Below, piece after piece: positions 1-4,519 of a stretch of 5,046 nucleotides of DNA. Below the pieces are notes generated by a model. The model ran no database searches. It had not been told where the DNA came from and saw only the letters and a program-made list of their open reading frames with translations. The stretch lies in assembly GCA_031283115.1 (NCBI GenBank), contig JAITCK010000184.1, forward strand, positions 1 to 5,046. Reading direction: 5' to 3'. The DNA comes from Cellulomonadaceae bacterium. GTDB lineage: Bacteria; Actinomycetota; Actinomycetes; Actinomycetales; Cellulomonadaceae. Within the stretch, counting starts at the first letter, position 1; every line of letters begins with the position of its first letter. Made by a program: the position numbers and the translations under genes.

Positions 1-1410
1 GGGGGAGGCGCCCAGTAGGCCAGCGATGGAGCCGTCGGCTGCCGTGACTACCTCTGTGCCGAAGGCCAGCACGCCTTTGCCGGTGCGGGGGTCGCGTTTG
101 ATGACTTGTACCCGCTGCCCGGCAGTAAACACGGTCCAGTCTTTGGCCCACACGCCCGGCATGAAGGCCCGCAGGGCAGCAATCCGGGCAGAGAAGGGCG
201 CAAACACCTCACCTACCAGGTATTTCACCAGGTCCAGGTTCGCCAGCCCGGCCTGCATCATTGTCGGCAGGTTGTGCCAGCGCAGGGTGGTGAACAGGCC
301 GAACGGCAGCCCGTGTTTGAGGAAGCGGGGGCTGAACCCGGCGAAGGGGCCAAACACCAGGTAGCGCTTGCCGTTGATGATGCGGGTGTCGAGGTGGGGC
401 ACGGACATGGGCGGGGCGCCGATGTCAGCCATGCCGTACACCTTGGCGTCATGCTGGGCGACAATCTCGGGCGCCGATGTGACCAGGAACTTTCCCGAAA
501 TGGGGAAGCCACCGTAGTTGCGAGCCTCGGGGATGCCCGCCGCCTGCAAGAGGGGCAGGGTGCCGCCGCCAGCGCCAACAAACACGAAGCGGGCCTCGAC
601 GCGGCGTATTCGCGCGGTGCCGCGTTCCAACACCGATAAGCGCCAGCCGCTCTTGCTGCGTCGCAGGGTGACAATCTCATGGTTGGTGTGGACTTGCGTT
701 CCACCGGCCTGCAAGGAGTCCACAAGTTGCCTGGTCAACGCCCCGAAATCGACGTCTGTTCCGTCGGTTACCCGGGTGGCCGCTACCGGCTCGTCGCCGT
801 TGCGGCCTGCAGTCAGCAGGGGCGCCCAGGAGCCGATGGTTGCGGCATCGTCGGTGAAGTTCATGGACTCGAAACCGGGCTGGCCTTGCAGGGCTTCGAA
901 GCGTTTGCGCAGGTAGGCGACGTTTCCTGTGCCGCGCACGAAGGTCATGTGGGGGGTTGTGGTGCAAAACTTATCTGTGTGCAGCAGGCCGCGGCCTTCC
1001 AGCGCCGTCCACAAGTCGCGCGAGGCAGCAAACTGCCGGTTGATGCTGACAGCCAGGTCGACGGGAACCGACCCGTCAGGGGCGGCGGGCGTGTAGTTGA
1101 GTTCGCAGAGGGCCGCGTGACCAGTCCCGGCGTTGTTCCAGGGGTGGGAGGCCTCACGGGCCACCCCGCCCAGGCGCTCGTAGAGGCGGATGGTCCACGA
1201 CGGCTCCAGTTGCGCCAGCAGGGTGCCGACGGTCGCGCTCATCACGCCACCGCCGATGAGCACCACATCGACCCGTTCCATCACGTCACCGTCAGCCCCA
1301 GCGCCAGCAGCACTAGCCTCACCGCCAGCCCCAGCGTTGTTGTCGGTTCCAACGCCGACGGCGGCAGCGTCGTCGGGCCTGACGGCGTTGCCAGGCGCGG
1401 AATCAGTCAT
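1..1410 (-). CDS. mqo: Malate:quinone oxidoreductase, C-terminus cut by window edge
   Basis: Membrane-associated FAD enzyme that oxidises L-malate to oxaloacetate and passes electrons to the quinone pool, bypassing or complementing NAD malate dehydrogenase in the TCA cycle. All 470 codons from ATG at 1410 to base 1 are open. Seen: FAD-binding GGGVMSAT at residues 53-60, WNNAGTGHAALCELNYTP at 91-108, then GAPPMSVPHLDTR, LVFGPFAGFSPRFLKHG, AGQRVQVIKRDP and a final GLLGASP, all hallmarks of the Mqo family in the expected order. Compared with the ~500-residue Corynebacterium enzyme as I remember it, about 55-60 residues are missing beyond the window. Start 1410 is preferred because MTDSAPGN resembles the corynebacterial N-terminus; the alternatives are GTG at 1284 or ATG at 1281, which would remove an Ala/Gly/Asp-rich extension of about 42 residues. 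There is no clear Shine-Dalgarno. The gene lies 185 bp behind the lipoprotein gene on the same strand. Confidence 0.96.
   Translation of the reverse strand, partial: MTDSAPGNAVRPDDAAAVGVGTDNNAGAGGEASAAGAGADGDVMERVDVVLIGGGVMSATVGTLLAQLEPSWTIRLYERLGGVAREASHPWNNAGTGHAALCELNYTPAAPDGSVPVDLAVSINRQFAASRDLWTALEGRGLLHTDKFCTTTPHMTFVRGTGNVAYLRKRFEALQGQPGFESMNFTDDAATIGSWAPLLTAGRNGDEPVAATRVTDGTDVDFGALTRQLVDSLQAGGTQVHTNHEIVTLRRSKSGWRLSVLERGTARIRRVEARFVFVGAGGGTLPLLQAAGIPEARNYGGFPISGKFLVTSAPEIVAQHDAKVYGMADIGAPPMSVPHLDTRIINGKRYLVFGPFAGFSPRFLKHGLPFGLFTTLRWHNLPTMMQAGLANLDLVKYLVGEVFAPFSARIAALRAFMPGVWAKDWTVFTAGQRVQVIKRDPRTGKGVLAFGTEVVTAADGSIAGLLGASP
1287..1336. repeat. Imperfect 17-bp direct repeat in mqo 5' end
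   Basis: A 17-bp sequence at 1287-1303 recurs at 1320-1336 with one mismatch (CACCGTCAGCCCCAGCG versus CACCGCCAGCCCCAGCG). The copies are 33 bp apart, exactly 11 codons, inside the Ala/Gly-rich N-terminal extension of Mqo. The unit encodes AGAGGE at residues 26-31 and AGADGD at 37-42. It looks like a small in-frame duplication that built up the low-complexity extension. Confidence 0.7.
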
Positions 1411-1416
1411 AGGTCG

Positions 1417-1422
1417 AGGTTA
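1417..1422 (-). promoter_or_regulatory. Candidate -10 box (TAACCT) for leaderless mqo mRNA
   Basis: Reading the minus strand, TAACCT fits the actinobacterial -10 consensus TANNNT and ends 6 nt before the mqo ATG. That places the expected transcription start on or next to the A of ATG. No AGGAGG-like sequence precedes the start codon, and no good -35 hexamer is seen 16-19 bp upstream. Leaderless expression is inferred. Confidence 0.35.
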
Positions 1423-1595
1423 TCGGACGGCGAACTGTGGCGGGTGGGACTGTCTGCCCCAGCGACTTGCCGAGGGGTGCAGAGCGGATTCCCAGAGTGC
1501 GCAGGGAAGGGCAGCGCGAGAAGTTCATCTGACTATCGGGGTGCACGGGTTACGTGGCTACCGTAGGGCAGAGAGGGTTGAGAAGGTCGAGTGGC

Positions 1596-2192
1596 CTATC
1601 GGGGGTTGCAGCGGGCTTCAAGGACGGCTTGCAGGCCCACATCGGGCCGCCAGGGTTCAAGGTTCCAGGTGGCCTTGTCACGGGCGCCGATCATGTGGCA
1701 GAGCAGTTGGTTCCGCATTGACGCCGTGCCAGCGGCCGGGTAGAGGGCTTCGAGTTCTGCAGCGGTCACATCGAAGGCGAGCATCCCGTCGTCCCGCACC
1801 CAGGGTTCGGGGGTGACGTGCAGAGACCTGCCGCCTTCGTCGTCGTCATAACCGACCCAGACGGCAGAAATGACGGCCCGCTCGTGGACGACAGGGGCAG
1901 GGGAGGGGCTGCCACCATCTGCGCGGGTAGGGGAGTCGGGTGTGTCAGGGTCGCCAGGCTCGTCGGGGGCGGGTGTGGGGTCGGGCACGGATGGGCCGCT
2001 ATCGGTGGGGGTGGCCGTCGCAAAGTCTTGGTAGATCGGCCCGTCAGCGGCGCCCAGAATGGCACTGCATCCCGTCATCACCGTCAGTGCAGCCGCAAGT
2101 GTCAACGCACGACTGCCCGCAACAGCGGCACCCCTCAGCCGACCACTGTGGACCGGGTAGCGGCGGGGATGGAACCGGTGCATGGCGCGCAT
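1596..2192 (-). CDS. Lipoprotein with Pro-rich linker and DUF2599-like domain
   Basis: Predicted secreted lipoprotein of unknown function, 198 residues from ATG at 2192. It has a long basic N-region (HRFHPRR), a hydrophobic stretch ALTLAAALTV and a lipobox ending MTGC, with the lipidated Cys at residue 42. Residues ~57-102 are a Pro/Asp/Thr-rich stalk, probably spanning the cell wall. The C-terminal ~95 residues carry GGRSLHVTPEPW, a Met-Arg-Asn-Gln-Leu-Leu-Cys-His run, ATWNLEPWRPDVG and a final RCNPR; this matches my memory of the actinobacterial DUF2599 family. The two Cys of this domain (165 and 195) could form a disulphide outside the cell. The start is uncertain: GTG at 2201 overlaps the candidate -10 box, and ATG at 2183 is also possible; none has a clear Shine-Dalgarno. 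The gene is divergent from the alarmone synthetase gene across a short intergenic region. Confidence 0.85.
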   Translation of the reverse strand: MRAMHRFHPRRYPVHSGRLRGAAVAGSRALTLAAALTVMTGCSAILGAADGPIYQDFATATPTDSGPSVPDPTPAPDEPGDPDTPDSPTRADGGSPSPAPVVHERAVISAVWVGYDDDEGGRSLHVTPEPWVRDDGMLAFDVTAAELEALYPAAGTASMRNQLLCHMIGARDKATWNLEPWRPDVGLQAVLEARCNPR

Positions 2193-2199
2193 CGTACCC

Positions 2200-2205
2200 A
2201 CGATA
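2200..2205 (-). promoter_or_regulatory. Candidate -10 box (TATCGT) for the lipoprotein gene
   Basis: On the minus strand TATCGT matches TANNNT and ends 7 nt before the ATG at 2192, again placing transcription start at about the start codon. It overlaps the alternative GTG at 2201, which argues against that start if this promoter is real. No convincing -35 element is seen at normal spacing. Confidence 0.3.
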
Positions 2206-2260
2206 GGGCGCGTTGTGAACTAGGGGGCTTCACGATTTTCTGGGGCAACAATCTCCGCCG

Positions 2261-2266
2261 TACCGT
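2261..2266 (+). promoter_or_regulatory. Candidate -10 box (TACCGT) for the alarmone synthetase gene
   Basis: TACCGT fits TANNNT and ends 7 nt before the ATG at 2274. There is no Shine-Dalgarno between it and the ATG. The region 17-19 bp upstream is the T-rich TTTTCTGG (2236-2243), at best a poor -35. Together with the divergent lipoprotein promoter it would fill the short intergenic region, so one regulator bound here could affect both genes. Confidence 0.3.
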
Positions 2267-2273
2267 TGACGGC

Positions 2274-3233
2274 ATGAGTAAGGCACTCGGCAATGTTGCC
2301 GCCACCCTGTCTGCGCCCGCGTCGCCGCGTGACCGCGCAGCCTTCCGCACACCCATCAACGACGACAAACCCCTCAACACCACACCCCCACCGACCGGCA
2401 GCATCACCGCCAGCGTCCAGCAGTCGTCGGACATGCAGTCGTCGGACATGCAGCCGTCAGACACCACATACCAGCCGGACAGGCAACCGTCGGCAAGCCC
2501 GGCTGCCACCGACCCGCCGGCTTGCCCTGCGCAACTGACCTGCACCGCCCAGCCTGACGAGATTCGCAGGCTTATGCTCAACGCCAAGTTTGGCATCGAC
2601 CAGCTGATGACCAAGATTCAGATCATCTGGGACGAGTTCCGGCACATGCACGATGAAAGCCCCATCGAGCATGTGGGGTCGCGGTTGAAAAGCTGGGAGT
2701 CCATTCAACGTAAGGGCAAGCGCCGCGGCATCGCCCTAGACCCGGCCACTTTGGCGCAGCAGATGTACGACATCGCCGGGGTGCGGGTCACCTGCTCTTT
2801 TGTCAGCGACATTTATCGGGTTCGTGACATGCTTGTCGAGCAACTCGACATCGAACTTGTTGAAGTGCGCGACTACATTGCCAACCCTAAATCCACTGGC
2901 TACAAGTCCCTGCACCTGCTGGTGAAAACCCCCGTCTACCTGCCGCAAGGCCTAGTGTGGGTGCCGGTGGAAATCCAGTTGCGCACTGTAGCCATGGACT
3001 TTTGGGCATCCCTCGAGCACAAGATTCGCTACAAGTACGACTGCGATGTCCCCCGCCACCTGGCCGACTCCCTGGTGCTGGCAGCCGAGGTTGCCTGGTC
3101 GCTGGACACGTCCATGGAACGTATCGCCGATGAGGTGAAACTGTCCATGAAGGACCGCGAACCTGTCACTGAACGGGTGGGGTTCGCTAACGAAGCCTTC
3201 GGCATCGCCCCGTGGGCCGACTTTCAAGGCTGA
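2274..3233 (+). CDS. Single-domain (p)ppGpp synthetase (small alarmone synthetase, RelP/RelQ type)
   Basis: Predicted cytosolic enzyme moving pyrophosphate from ATP to GDP or GTP to make the stringent-response alarmone (p)ppGpp. The 319-residue protein has a RelA/SpoT synthetase domain at about 95-300 and no HD hydrolase, TGS or ACT domain. Aligned from memory with Bacillus subtilis SAS1, catalytic residues are present: R137, K139, K147 and R150 (ATP side), D166 in YDIAGVRV (metal), Y210 in TGYKSLH (guanine stacking) and E233 in EIQLRT. The spacing of D166, Y210 and E233 equals that in SAS1. DFWASLEHKI at 242-251 is a further family signature. Residues 1-92 are a Pro/Ser/Thr-rich, probably disordered tail not usual in ~210-residue family members. 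ATG 2274 is the first Met after the divergent promoter region; the frame stays open back to 1818, but that stretch is antisense to the lipoprotein gene. Confidence 0.93.
   Translation: MSKALGNVAATLSAPASPRDRAAFRTPINDDKPLNTTPPPTGSITASVQQSSDMQSSDMQPSDTTYQPDRQPSASPAATDPPACPAQLTCTAQPDEIRRLMLNAKFGIDQLMTKIQIIWDEFRHMHDESPIEHVGSRLKSWESIQRKGKRRGIALDPATLAQQMYDIAGVRVTCSFVSDIYRVRDMLVEQLDIELVEVRDYIANPKSTGYKSLHLLVKTPVYLPQGLVWVPVEIQLRTVAMDFWASLEHKIRYKYDCDVPRHLADSLVLAAEVAWSLDTSMERIADEVKLSMKDREPVTERVGFANEAFGIAPWADFQG
2421..2465 (+). repeat. 15-bp in-frame tandem repeat in synthetase N-terminal tail
   Basis: The unit CAGTCGTCGGACATG occurs twice without change (2421-2435 and 2436-2450), and a third, decayed copy follows (2451-2465, CAGCCGTCAGACACC). 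It encodes QSSDM, QSSDM and QPSDT at residues 50-64 of the alarmone synthetase tail. The unit is a multiple of three, so copy-number change would alter tail length without breaking the frame. Confidence 0.85.
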
Positions 3234-3305
3234 CTAGCAGGGCCGACAGGGCCGACCTTGACCGTCAGGACTGACGTCTAGCCAAGGCCGACTGCCTGGG
3301 CCGAC
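3213..3305 (+). repeat. Cluster of degenerate 9-bp repeats, consensus WRGGCYGAC
   Basis: Copies begin at 3213 (TGGGCCGAC), 3226 (AAGGCTGAC), 3239 and 3248 (AGGGCCGAC, adjacent and identical), 3284 (AAGGCCGAC) and 3297 (TGGGCCGAC); a weaker copy, AGGACTGAC, is at 3267. Several starts are 13 bp apart (3213, 3226, 3239 and 3284, 3297). The first two copies lie in the last codons and stop of the alarmone synthetase gene and the rest in the convergent intergenic region. Function unknown; it could be slippage-grown DNA or a protein-binding array. Confidence 0.65.
3263..3276. repeat. 14-bp interrupted palindrome CGTCAG-GA-CTGACG
   Basis: Perfect 6-bp inverted arms around a 2-nt centre, 30 bp past the synthetase stop. 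As RNA it would fold as a 5-bp stem with a GGAC tetraloop. It is not followed by a T run, so it is at best a weak part of transcription termination; a dimeric regulator site is an equal possibility. Confidence 0.4.
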
Positions 3306-3338
3306 GTTCAGCACAGGTGCCGGTCGTTTCACCCAGGC
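3294..3338. terminator. Possible bidirectional terminator hairpin between convergent genes
   Basis: GCCTGGG at 3294-3300 pairs perfectly with CCCAGGC at 3332-3338. Inside, CGAC at 3302-3305 can pair with GTCG at 3323-3326, and the centre GCACAGGTGC at 3311-3320 can close as a small hairpin. It sits between the synthetase and galE, which are transcribed toward each other, and its right arm touches the galE stop codon (TAG, 3340-3338). No T tract follows on either strand, so it is not a textbook intrinsic terminator, though GC-rich actinobacteria often lack the U tract. Confidence 0.4.
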
Positions 3339-4390
3339 TAGGCGTCGGGGAAGCCGGTAGGGTTGGCGGACTGCCAACGCCAGGTGTCTTCGCACATCTG
3401 CTCGATGGTGTGGGTGGCCTGCCAGCCCAACTCGGTGTTGGCGCGGGTAGGGTCGGCCCAGTTGGCGGCAATGTCCCCGGCCCGGCGAGCGCCGAACTGG
3501 TAGGGCAGGTCGTGGCCCACGGCCTGCGAGAAAGCGGCGACCAGTTCCAGTACGGAGGTGCCGTTGCCGGTGCCCAGGTTGTAGGCGCGAACCGGGTCGG
3601 TCTGCTTGTCCAGGTGGTTGAGGGCGGCCACATGTCCGGCAGCCAAGTCCATGACGTGAATGTAGTCGCGTTGGCAGGTTCCGTCGGGTGTGGGGTAGTC
3701 GTTGCCGAAGATGGTCAGGTGGTCGCGCCTGCCTACCGCCACCTGGGACAGGTAGGGCATGAGGTTGTTGGGGATTCCTTGCGGGTCTTCGCCGATGGTG
3801 CCGGACGGGTGGGATCCCACCGGGTTGAAGTAGCGCAGCAGGGCGATACGCCATTCCGGCGTAGTCTCGTCATCGGTGGTGGCGGCGCTCGCGGCGGCGG
3901 CCGTGTCGGTGAGGATACGTTCGATCATCACTTTGGTTTGGCCGTAGGGGTTGGATGATTGCAAATATTCGAAATCTTCACGGTAGGGCACGGGCGCTTT
4001 TTCGCCGTAGACGGTGGCCGATGACGAGAAGACGAACTTGCCCACCCCATGCTTTTTCATGGCTTCAACTACGGACAGGGTGGAGTCGATGTTGTTGCGG
4101 TAATACTCGATGGGTTTTTGCACCGATTCGCCGACGGCTTTGAGGCCAGCGAAGTGGATGACGGCGTCGAAGTTGCCGTCAGCGAAGAGGCGGTCGGTGG
4201 CGGCGGCGTCGGTCAGGTCGATGTCGTGCAGGGGGATGCTGCGCCCGGCGATGGCTTCCAGGCGGGGCAGCACCGTGCGCTTGGAGTTGATGAAGGAGTC
4301 AGCGATGACAACGTCGTGACCTGCTTCGATGAGGGCAAGGCTGGTGTGGGAGCCGATGTAGCCGTTGCCGCCGGTGACGAGTACGCGCAT
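3338..4390 (-). CDS. galE: UDP-glucose 4-epimerase
   Basis: Cytosolic NAD-dependent epimerase that interconverts UDP-galactose and UDP-glucose, the last step of the Leloir pathway and a source of UDP-galactose for glycans. The 350-residue protein is full length (E. coli GalE is 338). Seen: Rossmann GGNGYIG at 7-13, HFAGLKAVGES at 79-89, catalytic Ser124 in FSSSATVYG, Tyr149 and Lys153 in NPYGQTK, with the same numbering as E. coli; then LLRYFNPVGSHPSG and RDYIHVMDLA at 241-250. A short Ala/Thr/Asp-rich insertion lies at about 164-178 and accounts for most of the extra length. The ATG at 4390 is preceded by AAGGATTGAG, a plausible but rather distant Shine-Dalgarno, unlike the SD-less genes on the left. 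It lies 114 bp downstream of the UDP-glucose pyrophosphorylase gene on the same strand, so co-transcription is possible. One nearby UDP-sugar gene fits the role. Confidence 0.97.
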   Translation of the reverse strand: MRVLVTGGNGYIGSHTSLALIEAGHDVVIADSFINSKRTVLPRLEAIAGRSIPLHDIDLTDAAATDRLFADGNFDAVIHFAGLKAVGESVQKPIEYYRNNIDSTLSVVEAMKKHGVGKFVFSSSATVYGEKAPVPYREDFEYLQSSNPYGQTKVMIERILTDTAAAASAATTDDETTPEWRIALLRYFNPVGSHPSGTIGEDPQGIPNNLMPYLSQVAVGRRDHLTIFGNDYPTPDGTCQRDYIHVMDLAAGHVAALNHLDKQTDPVRAYNLGTGNGTSVLELVAAFSQAVGHDLPYQFGARRAGDIAANWADPTRANTELGWQATHTIEQMCEDTWRWQSANPTGFPDA

Positions 4391-4392
4391 GG

Positions 4393-4420
4393 GGTGAATC
4401 TCAATCCTTGTAGGTGAATC
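4393..4420 (-). promoter_or_regulatory. Paired 8-bp repeats over the galE ribosome-binding region
   Basis: On the minus strand GATTCACC occurs at 4420-4413 and 4400-4393, exactly 20 bp apart (about two helical turns), on either side of the putative galE Shine-Dalgarno AAGGA. A third copy is at 4519-4512 near the end of the upstream gene. The spacing suits a regulator binding one DNA face, but no known operator is recognised. Confidence 0.3.
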
Positions 4421-4449
4421 CCTGATGGGTAAACAGTACAGGTAAATGT

Positions 4450-4470
4450 GCAGGCGAAATTTGGGCCTGC
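4450..4470 (-). terminator. Small hairpin between uridylyltransferase gene and galE
   Basis: GCAGGC at 4450-4455 and GCCTGC at 4465-4470 form a perfect 6-bp stem, extendable by one G-U pair, with a 9-nt loop, 35 bp past the stop of the upstream gene. The minus-strand continuation ACATTTACC is only mildly T-rich. It could attenuate read-through into galE rather than fully terminate. Confidence 0.3.
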
Positions 4471-4519
4471 GGTTCAGTACGGTTCGGTGCGGGTTTAGTG
4501 AGGTTTAGTGGGGTGAATC
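4471..4519. repeat. Phased ~10-bp GGT-headed direct repeats
   Basis: Plus-strand units start at 4471 (GGTTCAGTAC), 4481 (GGTTCGGTGC), 4492 (GGTTTAGTG), 4502 (GGTTTAGTG) and 4512 (GGTGAATC), at intervals of 10, 11, 10 and 10 bp. The last two overlap the final codons and the TAA stop (4507-4505) of the uridylyltransferase gene. A related pair, GGTAAACAGTACA at 4428 and GGTAAATGTGCA at 4441, lies 13 bp apart nearer galE. No mobile-element structure is seen around them. Confidence 0.55.

Noticed and set aside
679..1566. Long plus-strand open frame (295 codons) antisense to mqo
   Set aside because: It lies opposite a clear Mqo coding frame, its translation shows no recognisable domain, and long antisense open frames are expected in GC-rich DNA.
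1411..1595. Gap between mqo and the lipoprotein gene searched for a small gene, RNA or strong terminator
   Set aside because: Only short features are seen: a 9-bp repeat CTATCGGGG at 1533 and 1596 and a weak 4-bp hairpin at 1544-1556. No credible small gene or stable terminator could be supported.
1818..2273. Upstream in-frame extension of the alarmone synthetase frame
   Set aside because: These 152 codons are antisense to the lipoprotein gene and its signal peptide; the translation is low-complexity without domain signals. ATG 2274, just after the divergent promoter region, is the better start.
2274..3233. Idea that the synthetase is a toxic SAS in a toxin-antitoxin pair
   Set aside because: No small antitoxin gene is adjacent on the same strand, and its motifs (TGYKSLH, EIQLRT, DFWASLEHK) are those of ordinary RelP/RelQ-type alarmone synthetases.
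3317..3958. Plus-strand open frame of 213 codons antisense to galE
   Set aside because: GalE on the minus strand is unambiguous with all catalytic residues; the plus-strand translation is Gly/Val-rich shadow sequence.
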